A stretch of 64,000 nt of DNA from Mogibacterium sp. (GTDB taxonomy: Bacteria; Bacillota; Clostridia; Peptostreptococcales; Anaerovoracaceae), in assembly GCA_017433975.1 (NCBI GenBank), contig JAFRGD010000031.1, positions 1 through 64,000 on the forward strand. Reading direction: 5' to 3'. Shown here one piece after another: positions 1-9,081 of the stretch (position 1 is its first letter; each line of letters begins with the position of its first letter). The position numbers and the translations under genes are program-made. The notes beneath the pieces are model-generated. The model saw only the letters and a program-made list of their open reading frames with translations. It was not told the DNA's origin and did not search any database.

Positions 1-2106
1 GAGGCCGACCGGAAGTGCAGCCACTGCGATGACGTCATCGAAGGCGCAGAAATCGCGGCGACCGGCCATGTGCCGGAAGTCATCCGTGCTGTTGCAGCGA
101 CCTGCACGCAGCCGGGCTCGACAGAGGGCTCGAAGTGCTCGGTCTGCGGCGAGATTCTGGTAGCGCCACAGGAAATCGCGGCGCTCGGTCATGACTATCA
201 GATCGTGCCGGATACTGCCGTAGCACCGACCTGCACGACGGCCGGCAAGGAGGCCGACCAGAAGTGCAGCCACTGCGGCGACGAAATCATAGGTGCTGAG
301 ATCGCGGCCCTCGGCCATGACTATCAGGATGTACCGAATACAGCTGTTGCAGCTACCTGCACGACAGCCGGCAAGGAGGCTGACCAGAAGTGCAGCCACT
401 GCGGCGACGAGATCATAGGTGCGGAGATCGCAGCCGTCGGCCATGATTATCAGGTCGTTCCGAATTCAGCCATAGCACCGACCTGCACGACGGCCGGCAA
501 AGAAGCCGATCAGAAGTGCAGCCACTGCGGCGACGAGATCATAGGTGCGGAAATCGCGGCCCTCGGCCATGATTATCAGGTCGTTCCGAATTCAGCCGTA
601 GCACCGACCTGCACGACAACCGGCAAGGAAGCCGACCAGAAGTGCAGTCACTGCGATGACGTCATCGAAGGTGCAGAGATCGCAGCGACCGGCCACAGCT
701 GGGGCGAGTGGACTGTCAAGACACCTGCGACGGAGACGGAGGACGGCGAAGAGGTCCGCACATGTTCCGTTTGTTCGGCGCAAGAGACCAGAATCATCCC
801 TGCGACAACGCATGAGCATAAGCTTTCCAAGGTCGAGGCAAAGGCTCCAACCTGCCTCACCGATGGAAATACGGAATACTGGATCTGCGATCAGGGTGAA
901 TATGCTTGCGGGAGATGTTTCTCCGACGCGGAAGGCGCAAACGAGATCGACATCAAGGATACGGTCGTCAAAGCGACCGGTCACGACTGGGATGCCCCGA
1001 CTTACACCTGGGCGGACGACAACACCAAAGTGACCGCCGTTCGCGTCTGCAAGAAAGATGGACTGCACACGGAGATCGAGCTTGTCAACACATCATCTGA
1101 AGTCACGAAAGCCCCGACTTGTTCAACCAAGGGCGAGACGACGTATACTGCAACCTTCACCAACGGCGCTTTCGCGGAGCAGACAAAGACCGTTGCGGAT
1201 GTCGATACCATCAGCCATACGCTTACAAAGACGGAGGCGCATAAGGCGACCTTCGAGGAACCAGGGAATAGAGAATACTGGACCTGCAGCGTGTGCGGGA
1301 AGCACTTCTCAACGGAAAGCGGCGAGCAGGAAATTGACCCGCTGATTGCTTCACCGGAAACGATCACGCTCTCTGCTTTGACATTTACGTACAACGGATC
1401 CGCCAAAAAGCCGTCCGTTACGGTCAAAGACACCGCCGGAAATATCGTCGATGCGTCCAACTTTGAAGTAACTTACTCAAATAATGTGAACGCAGGGGAA
1501 GCGACTGCGACGGTCACCTTCACAGGCGATTATTATGAGGGTACGCAGACACTGACCTTCACGGTGAAACCTGCAACCGTTGCCGGATCGACGGTGAGCG
1601 GCGTGGCTGCCAAGACATATAATGGTAAGGCGCAGACGCAGAACCCTACGGTCGTCATCGGCAGCAAAACGCTGGTGAAGGATACCGACTATACGCTGTC
1701 CTACAAGAATAATACGGCGGCCGGCACCGCTTCGGTGATCATTAAGGGCAAGGGGAATTACAACGGCAGCAAGACCCTGACATTCACAATCAAAAAAGCC
1801 AACAACCCGCTGTCGATCAAGGCCAGAACAGCCACTGTCAAGTACAGCTCATTAAAGAGTAAAACGCAGACGCTGGCGGTTACCAAAGTGATCACGTTCA
1901 ATAAGAATGGCCAGGGGAAGATGAGCTACTCCAAGGTCAGCGGCAACAAGAATATCACGATCAACGCAACGACCGGAACGGTCACCATCAAAAAAGGACT
2001 CAAGAAGGGGACCTACAAGGTGAAAGTCAAGGTCAAAGCGGCAGGTAATACCAACTATAAAGCATCTGCGGTGAAAGAAGTGACCTTCACGATCGTCGTG
2101 AAGTAG
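1..2106 (+). CDS. Repeat-rich secreted/surface protein, 5' end missing
   Basis: The frame is open from base 1 to a TAA-free run ending in TAG at 2104-2106, so the true start lies upstream; the GTG at 70 is only an internal codon. The visible 701 residues hold tandem 42-residue cysteine repeats (about residues 1-230), a spacer region with further TCxxxG...C motifs, two roughly 70-residue YNGxxxxPxVTV...GNYNG modules (about 455-600), and a lysine-rich C-terminal beta module (about 600-701). Modules of this kind are common in extracellular proteins of gut Bacillota. No LPxTG motif or membrane anchor closes the protein, so cell attachment, if any, is by other means. Ligand and role are unknown. 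A similar YxGKxxxP...GNYTG module ends the GH25 protein at 41677-42981. Confidence 0.8.
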   Translation, partial: EADRKCSHCDDVIEGAEIAATGHVPEVIRAVAATCTQPGSTEGSKCSVCGEILVAPQEIAALGHDYQIVPDTAVAPTCTTAGKEADQKCSHCGDEIIGAEIAALGHDYQDVPNTAVAATCTTAGKEADQKCSHCGDEIIGAEIAAVGHDYQVVPNSAIAPTCTTAGKEADQKCSHCGDEIIGAEIAALGHDYQVVPNSAVAPTCTTTGKEADQKCSHCDDVIEGAEIAATGHSWGEWTVKTPATETEDGEEVRTCSVCSAQETRIIPATTHEHKLSKVEAKAPTCLTDGNTEYWICDQGEYACGRCFSDAEGANEIDIKDTVVKATGHDWDAPTYTWADDNTKVTAVRVCKKDGLHTEIELVNTSSEVTKAPTCSTKGETTYTATFTNGAFAEQTKTVADVDTISHTLTKTEAHKATFEEPGNREYWTCSVCGKHFSTESGEQEIDPLIASPETITLSALTFTYNGSAKKPSVTVKDTAGNIVDASNFEVTYSNNVNAGEATATVTFTGDYYEGTQTLTFTVKPATVAGSTVSGVAAKTYNGKAQTQNPTVVIGSKTLVKDTDYTLSYKNNTAAGTASVIIKGKGNYNGSKTLTFTIKKANNPLSIKARTATVKYSSLKSKTQTLAVTKVITFNKNGQGKMSYSKVSGNKNITINATTGTVTIKKGLKKGTYKVKVKVKAAGNTNYKASAVKEVTFTIVVK
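187..690 (+). repeat. Four tandem 126-bp coding repeats (42-aa units)
   Basis: Units begin at 187, 313, 439 and 565, each opening with GHDYQ and containing TCTTxGKEADQKCSHC. Every unit carries three cysteines, including one CxxC pair. A degenerate 41-codon copy (64-186) and a partial copy (1-63) precede them. The near identity of the units at DNA level suggests recent expansion by slippage or recombination. Confidence 0.9.
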
Positions 2107-2143
2107 CGGAATTCAAAAGATACGATTCACGATTCGCATTTCG

Positions 2144-2180
2144 GGAGCGGGCGGGGGATTCCGCCCGCTCCTGTTTTTTT
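2144..2180 (+). terminator. Rho-independent terminator
   Basis: An 11-bp perfect stem (GGAGCGGGCGG, 2144-2154, with 2161-2171) and a 6-nt loop are followed by seven T residues at 2174-2180, just after the surface-protein stop codon. Confidence 0.92.
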
Positions 2181-2234
2181 ACAACTGATGAGATTCCTTC
2201 CCCAAAGTGCGCTTTTCTGTGATAAAATACCACT

Positions 2235-2885
2235 ATGAAGACTATCGTATTAATTCTGTTTTTCATAGCGACCGGCATCCACCTTTATGCCTCGTGGAAC
2301 AAAGACAAGCCGCTGCGCAACAAGTCCAAGCCGTTCATCCTGCTGCTCCTGCTCGCGTACTATTGCCTTAGCGCGGAGCAGATCGCGTGGATGGTGGTGC
2401 TGGCGCTCCTCTTTTCGTGGATCGGGGATGTGCTGCTGATCCCACCGGGGGTGAAGTGGTTCACGGCGGGCGGCATCTCGTTCATGGTCAGCCACTTTTT
2501 CTTCATCCTGAGCTACGCGGCGCTGACGGACTTCTCCAAGGTCAACGGGGCGCTGACGGTCATCCTGCCGGTCCTATTTATCATTGCGACGTTCATCACA
2601 TTCAAATATCTGCGGCCGTTCCTTCCGAAGGGGCTGTTCTATCCGATGCTTTTGTACCTGCTGATCAACGGCGGTATGAACTGCTTCGCGTGGTTCCGCT
2701 CCATGAGCACCGCAGGGGTTGCGGCGATCCTCACGGCGATCGGCGCACTGCTCTTCTACGTGTCAGACACTTCGTTGTTCTTTGTGCGCTTTAATAAAAA
2801 CAGCCGTCTCAAGACGCACTTTCTCGTCATGTTAACGTATTCAATCGGTGAGTTCCTCATCGTACAGGGACTGATCATGAAATAA
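2235..2885 (+). CDS. YhhN/TMEM86-family membrane protein (lysoplasmalogenase-like)
   Basis: This 216-residue, almost wholly hydrophobic protein has about seven to eight predicted membrane segments. It shows the landmarks I associate with the YhhN family: an early SKPF motif, SWIGDVLLI, and a conserved SHFFFILSY stretch. Characterised relatives cleave the vinyl-ether bond of lysoplasmalogens, which would suit an anaerobic clostridium that makes plasmalogens; activity here is inferred. No ribosome binding site precedes the ATG. An extended -10 (TGA-TAAAAT, 2220-2228) ends only 6 nt before it, so the transcript may be leaderless. The stop codon is 12 nt before the lipid-kinase gene, suggesting co-transcription. 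Confidence 0.75.
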   Translation: MKTIVLILFFIATGIHLYASWNKDKPLRNKSKPFILLLLLAYYCLSAEQIAWMVVLALLFSWIGDVLLIPPGVKWFTAGGISFMVSHFFFILSYAALTDFSKVNGALTVILPVLFIIATFITFKYLRPFLPKGLFYPMLLYLLINGGMNCFAWFRSMSTAGVAAILTAIGALLFYVSDTSLFFVRFNKNSRLKTHFLVMLTYSIGEFLIVQGLIMK

Positions 2886-2897
2886 GGAGGCAATCGA

Positions 2898-3707
2898 ATG
2901 AAGTATTATCTGTACAATCCGCTGGCAAATAACGGGATTTCGGTCGAAATTCCTGGGGTGGAACCGATGGACGCGTCCAAAGTCGACTATCCGTCGTTCT
3001 TCGCGGGACTCAAACCAGACGATGAAGTCGTCCTGATCGGCGGCGACGGCACGGTCAATTACATGATCAACCGCGTCGACCCCGCCACAATCAAGAACAA
3101 CGTCTATCTGTTCGGCAACGGCTCCGGGAATGACTTCCTGAACGATATCAATGAACCGACCGGCAAGGAAGTCCTGCTGAACCCGTATCTCGTCAATCTT
3201 CCGACCGCGCGGGTCGGTGGAAAAGAATACAGGTTCATCGACAATATGAGCTTCGGCATCGACGGGTACTGCTGCGAGGAGGCCGACCGGATCAAGGCGA
3301 AGAACCCGAACAAAAAGATCAATTACGCCGGCATCGCGGTCAAAGGGCTGCTCTTCCATTTCAAGCCGTGCCATGCCTGGATCGAGGTGGACGGCAAGCA
3401 GTATGAGTTTGACAACGTCTGGCTCGCTCCGACGATGAAGGGGCGGTATGTCGGCGGCGGAATGAAGATCGCGCCGGCGCAGGACCGGAACGGAGACCTC
3501 CTGACGGTCGTCGTTTACATGTGCAAATCGAGGCTCAAGACGCTCAAGAACTTCCCGTCCATCTTTGAGGGCAAGCACATCTATCTGAAGGACATGGTAA
3601 AGATCATGACCGGCCGGAAGGTCCACGTCAAGTTCGACCGGCCGTGCGCCGCCCAGATCGATGGAGAGACCGTCCTGGACGTTACAGAGTACTGGGTGGA
3701 GCTGTAA
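2898..3707 (+). CDS. Diacylglycerol kinase-family lipid kinase (YegS/DagK-like)
   Basis: This 269-residue cytosolic protein has the catalytic-domain signature GGDGTVNYMI (residues 48-57) and a second nucleotide-site motif FGNGSGNDF. Family members phosphorylate diacylglycerol or related lipids with ATP. The length fits the catalytic domain plus the beta-sandwich C-terminal domain (QIDGE near the end). A strong AAGGAGG lies 7-8 nt before the ATG. It probably forms a lipid-metabolism pair with the YhhN gene just upstream. The exact lipid substrate cannot be told from sequence. Confidence 0.82.
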   Translation: MKYYLYNPLANNGISVEIPGVEPMDASKVDYPSFFAGLKPDDEVVLIGGDGTVNYMINRVDPATIKNNVYLFGNGSGNDFLNDINEPTGKEVLLNPYLVNLPTARVGGKEYRFIDNMSFGIDGYCCEEADRIKAKNPNKKINYAGIAVKGLLFHFKPCHAWIEVDGKQYEFDNVWLAPTMKGRYVGGGMKIAPAQDRNGDLLTVVVYMCKSRLKTLKNFPSIFEGKHIYLKDMVKIMTGRKVHVKFDRPCAAQIDGETVLDVTEYWVEL

Positions 3708-3757
3708 GCAACGCACATCACCTTAACCAACGCGTTTCAACGAAAGGAGGAGCCCAC

Positions 3758-5614
3758 ATGTACGGCTACACGGGCAAACTGCTTTTTGTGGATCTGTCTG
3801 CGGGTACGCTGGAGATCCGGGACCTTCCTGAGGACGTCGCCAGACAATTCGTCGGCGGCCCCGCTTTGGGCGCGTATTACTTGTATAAAGAAATGCCAGC
3901 GAACGTCGATCCGTTCGCGCCGGAAAGCGTCGTCGTCATCACGGGCGGAGCCTGTGTGGGGACGGGCGCTTTCTTTGCAAACCGGACGTTCGTGTGCCAC
4001 AAATCCCCGGTGTACGGCGGTTTTAACGACTCCAACGCCGGCGGGATGTTCTCGACCGAGCTGAAGAAAGCCGGTCTGGACGCCATCATCATCCGCGGCA
4101 TCGCGGAGACGCCGGCCTATCTGCACGTTAAGGACGGCGTCCCGGAGCTGTGTGACGCCTCGGACCTCTGGGGCAAGACCGTCCCGGAGGTGGAGGACTG
4201 GTTCGCGGAGAAATACGGTGTGAAGCGCCCGCGGGTTCTGTCCATCGGGCCGGCCGGCGAGCACCTCGCGTACATCGCCGGCACCGTGACAGACCGCGAC
4301 CGGGTCGCCGCGCGCGGCGGAAACGGTGCGGTCCTCGGGTCCAAGCGGCTGAAGTCCATCTTTGTGGAGGGGACCGGGCGCGTGGACGTCTTCGATCCGG
4401 AGGAGGTCAAGCGCCTCAACGAGATCAGCAAAGGCGGCATCGCAAAGACCCCGATCGCGCAGGCGTTCGCCGCCCTGGGCACGAACTGCGGCTTCGACTC
4501 CTTCATCTCGGCGGGCAAGTGCGCGATCAAGAACTGGGGCGGGTCGCACCTCGATTATCCGGTGGAGGGGGCGAAGGAACTTACGATTCCGTACTCCGAC
4601 CCAAAATGGAAGAAACAGATCTACGCCTGCATGAGTTGCCCGCTGCACTGCGGCGCGATTTACGACGTGACGGATGACAGCCCTTACGGGTTGGAAGAGA
4701 CGCCGCGGCCGGAATACGAGACGTACTCCGCGTACGGCTCAATGCTGCTGCTCACGGACGCGCAGCTCTTGTACTATATGAACCAGCGGTCAAACGACTA
4801 CGGGATCGACACGATCAGCTGCGGCGCAACCATCGGCTGGGCCATGGAATGCTACGAAAAAGGTGCGCTGACCCGGGAGGACTTCGACGGAATCGAGCTC
4901 ACCTGGGGCAATCACGAGGCGATCAAGGCCGTTTTCGATAAGATCTGCCGCGACGAAGGCTGCGGAAAGATCCTCAAACTCGGCTCATATCACGCCGCAA
5001 AGGCGTTCGGCCGGGGCGAGGAGTACCTGCAACTGGCCGGCCACATGGAGATCGGCCAGCACGACCCGCGGAGCGAGGTCGGAACCGGGCGGATCTACGC
5101 GTACGATCCGACGCCGGGCCGGCACATGCGGGGCGGCATCGGCGGCGCCTACACCGGGCAGGACTTCCGCGGGACCGGCTTCAAGGACGTCAACGCGATG
5201 ACGGCCAACGAGAATACATATAACGCGGGGCTCTGCTGCTTTGCGCAGTTCCCGACGCCGGGCGGCAAGTTCGGCATGCAGAAGTGGATCCACGCCTGCA
5301 CCGGCAACCTCGGGACGGCCCGCGACGCGTATTACGCGGGAATCCGGAGCTTCCTCATCCGGCAGGCGTTCAACCTGCGGGAGGGGCAGCGCCGCAAGGA
5401 CTGGTATCTTTCCCCGCGGCTCCGCGGCGAAGAGCCGATGGAGGGCCCGCTGGAGGGCCGGCGCTGCGACGTCGACAAGCTCGGGGACAACTTCTTTGAA
5501 GCGCTCGGCTGCGACGTCGATACGGGCGTGCCGCTTCCGGCGCTGCTGGACCTCGTCGAGGGGCTCGACTTCGTCAGGGCGGACCTCTATCCTCCAAAGG
5601 AGGACAAACGATAG
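3758..5614 (+). CDS. Aldehyde ferredoxin oxidoreductase family protein (tungstopterin)
   Basis: The 618-residue product starts MYGYTGKLLFVDL, typical of AOR proteins. The ATG at 3758 has AAAGGAGG nearby, so it is preferred over in-frame codons further upstream. The [4Fe-4S] ligands are visible as CMSCPLHC (C291, C294, C298) with a late cysteine in GLCCF (C493/C494), a spacing very close to the Pyrococcus enzyme. Family members oxidise aldehydes to acids with ferredoxin and carry a tungsten or molybdenum bis-pterin. In an amino-acid fermenter the substrate could be aldehydes formed from 2-oxoacids; that is inference. The stop codon abuts a MoaD/ThiS-like gene. Confidence 0.9.
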   Translation: MYGYTGKLLFVDLSAGTLEIRDLPEDVARQFVGGPALGAYYLYKEMPANVDPFAPESVVVITGGACVGTGAFFANRTFVCHKSPVYGGFNDSNAGGMFSTELKKAGLDAIIIRGIAETPAYLHVKDGVPELCDASDLWGKTVPEVEDWFAEKYGVKRPRVLSIGPAGEHLAYIAGTVTDRDRVAARGGNGAVLGSKRLKSIFVEGTGRVDVFDPEEVKRLNEISKGGIAKTPIAQAFAALGTNCGFDSFISAGKCAIKNWGGSHLDYPVEGAKELTIPYSDPKWKKQIYACMSCPLHCGAIYDVTDDSPYGLEETPRPEYETYSAYGSMLLLTDAQLLYYMNQRSNDYGIDTISCGATIGWAMECYEKGALTREDFDGIELTWGNHEAIKAVFDKICRDEGCGKILKLGSYHAAKAFGRGEEYLQLAGHMEIGQHDPRSEVGTGRIYAYDPTPGRHMRGGIGGAYTGQDFRGTGFKDVNAMTANENTYNAGLCCFAQFPTPGGKFGMQKWIHACTGNLGTARDAYYAGIRSFLIRQAFNLREGQRRKDWYLSPRLRGEEPMEGPLEGRRCDVDKLGDNFFEALGCDVDTGVPLPALLDLVEGLDFVRADLYPPKEDKR

Positions 5615-5866
5615 ATGATAGTTGAAGTAACGCTGCGGTATTTGACCGGGGTCACGGTCCAGCGGACGACGATGGAAGACGTCCCGGAGGGGTGCACCGC
5701 CGGGGCGCTTTGCGCTGCGGTGATTCGGGCGGAGGAAGCGCGGGAGGGTCTCTCTTTTGAGGGTGCGGAGGTCCTGACGCTTGTGAACGGCCGGGTCGTT
5801 TCGGAGGACTGCGTGTTGCAGGAAGGGGACGCGGTCCGGATCCTGCCGGTGGCGTCGGGCGGTTGA
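5615..5866 (+). CDS. MoaD/ThiS-like small sulfur-carrier protein
   Basis: An 83-residue beta-grasp-like protein ending in VASGG, i.e. with the C-terminal Gly-Gly that is adenylated and thiocarboxylated in MoaD and ThiS. LVNGRVV and GDAVRILPV match the ubiquitin-like fold of the family. The ATG follows the AOR stop with no gap, and its ribosome binding site (AAAGGAGG) lies inside the AOR coding end, so the two are translationally coupled. It is probably a dedicated sulfur donor for the AOR pterin cofactor. A role in thiamine synthesis is less likely, because no thi genes are nearby. Confidence 0.8.
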   Translation: MIVEVTLRYLTGVTVQRTTMEDVPEGCTAGALCAAVIRAEEAREGLSFEGAEVLTLVNGRVVSEDCVLQEGDAVRILPVASGG

Positions 5867-5923
5867 TGCCGCGCATTCAATAGTTTTTTGATGGATTTTG
5901 GAATTTATAGTAGGAGAGGAACC

Positions 5924-7672
5924 ATGAAGGCATTCGGACGAATCTGGAAGAAGACAACAGCGGCTTTGTTGATTCTCTTGATGCTCCTCCTTGGTGCGTG
6001 TAGCAATGCAGGCGGCGGAGAGGCAGAAGACGCGTCGGGAGAGTCGGACGGCGGACAGGGGACATCGGAGGAATCGACGGCGGCTCCCGAAAACGGCGAG
6101 GTGGTCATCCTGTTTACCAGCGACATCCATTGCGGCATCGACGAGGGTTTCGGCTTTGCGGGGCTGCAGCAGATTCGCGATGAGCTCGAGGCGGAGGGCT
6201 ACACGGTCATCCTGGTAGACGACGGAGACGCGGTCCAGGGAGAGACCATCGGAACGCTGTCCAATGGCGAGGCGATCATCAAGCTGATGAACGCGATGCA
6301 TTACGACGTGGCGATTCCGGGCAACCACGAGTTCGACTACGGGATGGAGGAGTTCCTCCACCTGACGGAAATGGCGGAGTTCCCGTATGTCAGCTGCAAC
6401 TTCAACAAAGAAGGAGAACTGGTCTTCGCCCCGTACGTGATCAAAGAAGCCGCGGGCCACAAGATCGCATTCATCGGCGTGACGACGCCGACGACGCTGA
6501 CTTCGTCGACCCCGTCCACGTTCCAGAATGAAGCGGGAGAATATAATTACGGCTTCCTGCAGGATGACGACGGTGAGGCGCTCTACGCGGCGGTTCAGAA
6601 GTCCATCGATGACGCCAGGGCAGAGGGCGCGGATTACGTCTACGTGCTGGGACATCTCGGTTACTATGCGGAGGTTTCCCCGTGGTCCTATGCGGACGTC
6701 ATCGAAAACACGACGGGAATCGACGTGTTCCTCGACGGCCACAGCCACGATACCGAGCAGGTCGTCATGAAGGACAAAGCCGGGAACGACGTTCCGCGGT
6801 CCGCCTGCGGGACCAAAATGAACTGCATCGGGTACAGTTACATTCACGCGGACGGGACCATCGAAACCAATATCTGGAGCTGGTCGAACAAGATCGGCGC
6901 GCCAAGGTTGATGGGCCTCCACAATGAGATGGACGACGAGGTGCGCGCAGCGCAGGAGGCGCTTGCGGCCGAGACGGAAAAAGTGGTCGCGCAGTCCAAC
7001 GTTGAGCTGACGATCTATGACCCGGTCGAAGTGGACAACTCCGGGAATCCGATCCGGATGATCCGCCGGGCGGAGACCAACCTCGGTGACTTCTGCGCGG
7101 ACGCGTTCCGGATCCAGTGCGGTACGGACGTCGGCATCATCAGCGGCGGAGGCATCCGCGCCAATATCGAGCGCGGAGACATCACCTACGGGGACATCAT
7201 CGACGTCTTCCCGTTTGGCAATGAAGTATGCGTCATGGAGGTCACCGGACAGCAGCTCCTCGATGCGCTGGAGTGGACCTCGCGGTCCATCCCGGGCGAG
7301 AACGGCGGCTTCCTGCAGGTCTCCGGCATGTCTTACGAAATCGACGTCTCGGTACCGAGCGGATGCATCGCGGATGAGAACGGTATGTGCATCGGCATCG
7401 AAGGCGAACGGCGCGTGAAGAACGTCATGGTCGGCGGCGAACCGATCGACCCGCAAAAGACATATACGGTCGCCAGCATTGACTACATTCTCAAACAAAA
7501 CGGGGACGGGATAACCGCGTTTGACGGTGCGAAGGTCCTTCGCGACGGAATCATGATCGACAACCAGCTTTTGATCAACTACATCACGGAAGCGCTCGGC
7601 GGCGAGATCGGCGGCGAATACGCCGACCCGTACGGGCAGGGCCGGATCGTGATCCTCAACGGCGGGGAATAG
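5924..7672 (+). CDS. 5'-nucleotidase / UDP-sugar hydrolase-family lipoprotein
   Basis: The start at 5924 has AGGAGAGG upstream and gives a lipoprotein signal with lipobox LGAC (C26); the longer frame adds only upstream residues. After a Ser/Glu/Gly-rich linker, the metallophosphatase domain shows TSDIHCG, DDGDAVQG, PGNHEFDYG, GHLGYY and DGHSHD, the dimetal ligands of the 5'-nucleotidase family. The C-terminal 5_nucleotid_C domain has NLGDFCADAFR, GGGIRANI and DVFPFGN. The protein should be anchored outside the membrane and salvage nucleotides or sugar nucleotides. It is 582 residues, normal for the family. It ends at a strong terminator. Confidence 0.9.
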   Translation: MKAFGRIWKKTTAALLILLMLLLGACSNAGGGEAEDASGESDGGQGTSEESTAAPENGEVVILFTSDIHCGIDEGFGFAGLQQIRDELEAEGYTVILVDDGDAVQGETIGTLSNGEAIIKLMNAMHYDVAIPGNHEFDYGMEEFLHLTEMAEFPYVSCNFNKEGELVFAPYVIKEAAGHKIAFIGVTTPTTLTSSTPSTFQNEAGEYNYGFLQDDDGEALYAAVQKSIDDARAEGADYVYVLGHLGYYAEVSPWSYADVIENTTGIDVFLDGHSHDTEQVVMKDKAGNDVPRSACGTKMNCIGYSYIHADGTIETNIWSWSNKIGAPRLMGLHNEMDDEVRAAQEALAAETEKVVAQSNVELTIYDPVEVDNSGNPIRMIRRAETNLGDFCADAFRIQCGTDVGIISGGGIRANIERGDITYGDIIDVFPFGNEVCVMEVTGQQLLDALEWTSRSIPGENGGFLQVSGMSYEIDVSVPSGCIADENGMCIGIEGERRVKNVMVGGEPIDPQKTYTVASIDYILKQNGDGITAFDGAKVLRDGIMIDNQLLINYITEALGGEIGGEYADPYGQGRIVILNGGE

Positions 7673-7686
7673 TATATGTGAAAGGG

Positions 7687-7716
7687 AAGAGCCGCCGGCG
7701 GTCCGGCGGCTCTTTT
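7687..7716 (+). terminator. Terminator between convergent genes
   Basis: A 12-bp stem (AAGAGCCGCCGG with CCGGCGGCTCTT) and a 4-nt loop are followed by a short T run. It serves the nucleotidase gene. The A-rich left flank gives only a weak T tract for the opposite strand. Confidence 0.85.
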
Positions 7717-7763
7717 GATGTGCATCATTATTGCGAACCGGTCCGGGATTACCCGTCCGTCGC

Positions 7764-8951
7764 TTATCTGTTCAGGAAAGCGACCGCGGCGCCGGTCATC
7801 GCCGCCATTCCGTAAGGCATGGCTTCTTCTTTGACCGCGCAGTGCGCGTTGTGCAGCGAGGAGACCTCGTCGCCTTCGTGGCCGGCCTGGAGGATCATGA
7901 GAACCGCCGGGATGCCGGTCAGGGTCGAGTAGAAACTGAAGTCTTCGCCGAAGCTCATCGGCTCCTTGAACTCCTCCACGTGGTCTTTGCCGACGATGGC
8001 CGGGAGCTGTTCAAACAGGAACGCGGAAAGTTCTTCGTTATTGTAGCAGGAGTCGTACCCGCGCATCGAACCGGCTTCGATCTTGCACCGGGAGACGGTT
8101 TCGACGGCCTGCGCGACGCGCTGCACGTGATCCGCAATCTTTTGACGAACCTCCGCCGTGTAGGAGCGGGCGTTTCCGGTCATGAAGACGCGGTCCGCGA
8201 TTGAATTCGGGGCTTTTCCGCCCTGGATCGTGTTCATCATGATGACCGCGGAGTCCGACGGCGCGATCTCTCTGGCCTGGATCTGCTGGAGCATCATGAT
8301 GATCTCGGCGGCCGCCAGGATCGGGTCCGGAGCCTTTTGCGGCTGGGAGCCGTGGCCGCCGGTGCCGATGATATTGAACCCGTATCCGTCCGAGGCGGAG
8401 GTGAACGGGCCGGCCTTAAAGCCGATGACGCCGGTCTTGTCGTTTTCGGTCGGGAAGTTGTGCATGCCGAGGATCGCGTCGACGCCTTCCATGACGCCGG
8501 CCTTGATCAGTTCTCTCGCTCCGCCCGGCATGATCTCCTCGTTGTGCTGGAATATCAGCTTGACGGTGCCGGGGAATTCGTCGCGGAGGCTGCAGAGCAG
8601 CTTTGCGTTTCCGAGCATCATGGCGCAGTGCATGTCGTGGCCGCAGGCGTGCATGACGTTCGGGACTTCGCTGCTGAACGGGAGGCCGGTTTCTTCCTGG
8701 ACCGGCAGGGCGTCGAGGTCGCAGCGGAGGGCGATGCAGCCGCCGGCTCCCTTGTTCCCGCGGACGGTTGCGACGACGGACGTCGGCGTCGGCGACTCGA
8801 TGGTATCCACACCGTACTCCGCCAGTTTGTCGCGAACCAGCCGGGAAGTGCGCTCCTCCGTATTTCCGACTTCCGGATGACGATGGATGTCGCGACGGAT
8901 CTCCGCGATCTCATCCCGGATTGCGAACGCCATTTCAAGATATTTACTCAT
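7764..8951 (-). CDS. M20D-family amidohydrolase (HipO/IAA-amino-acid hydrolase type)
   Basis: The 395-residue cytosolic enzyme has the metal-binding signatures CDLDALPVQE (77-86) and HACGHDMH (101-108), followed by the conserved HNEE...PGGA region. M20D enzymes hydrolyse N-acyl or N-aryl amino acids (hippurate, N-acetyl-diaminopimelate, indoleacetyl-amino acids) with two metal ions. The start is supported by AAAGGAT upstream and by a good promoter on this strand. It is transcribed alone and convergent with the nucleotidase. Sequence alone does not give the acyl group. Two further M20D genes lie at 31-34 kb. Confidence 0.87.
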   Translation of the reverse strand: MSKYLEMAFAIRDEIAEIRRDIHRHPEVGNTEERTSRLVRDKLAEYGVDTIESPTPTSVVATVRGNKGAGGCIALRCDLDALPVQEETGLPFSSEVPNVMHACGHDMHCAMMLGNAKLLCSLRDEFPGTVKLIFQHNEEIMPGGARELIKAGVMEGVDAILGMHNFPTENDKTGVIGFKAGPFTSASDGYGFNIIGTGGHGSQPQKAPDPILAAAEIIMMLQQIQAREIAPSDSAVIMMNTIQGGKAPNSIADRVFMTGNARSYTAEVRQKIADHVQRVAQAVETVSRCKIEAGSMRGYDSCYNNEELSAFLFEQLPAIVGKDHVEEFKEPMSFGEDFSFYSTLTGIPAVLMILQAGHEGDEVSSLHNAHCAVKEEAMPYGMAAMTGAAVAFLNR

Positions 8952-8997
8952 CGCTTTATCCTTTCAACAGGGGTGTTTCGCGTCATTTTCTACAAAA

Positions 8998-9026
8998 ATA
9001 ATAGTACATAAAAGCATTGAAATCAA
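8998..9026 (-). promoter_or_regulatory. Sigma-A-type promoter for the M20 gene
   Basis: On the minus strand, TTGATT (9026-9021) and TATTAT (9003-8998) are separated by 17 nt, about 50 nt before the M20 start codon. Confidence 0.65.
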
Positions 9027-9046
9027 CGATGTTCTTCCCTCATCGC

Positions 9047-9075
9047 TTGACATGACTGGCTTTCAGTGATATGAT
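9047..9075 (+). promoter_or_regulatory. thrS promoter
   Basis: TTGACA (9047-9052), a 17-nt spacer and TATGAT (9070-9075) place transcription initiation near 9082, immediately before the T-box leader. Confidence 0.8.
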
Positions 9076-9081
9076 TCGTGG

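Noticed and set aside
1..690. Possible CRISPR or satellite array
   Set aside because: The 126-bp period is in frame and encodes conserved 42-residue units; there are no unique spacers.
4985..7498. Antisense open frame of about 837 codons opposite the AOR and nucleotidase genes
   Set aside because: It runs antisense across two well-supported genes, is rich in Arg, Asp and Val as shadow frames of G+C-rich DNA are, and has no ribosome binding site or known motif.
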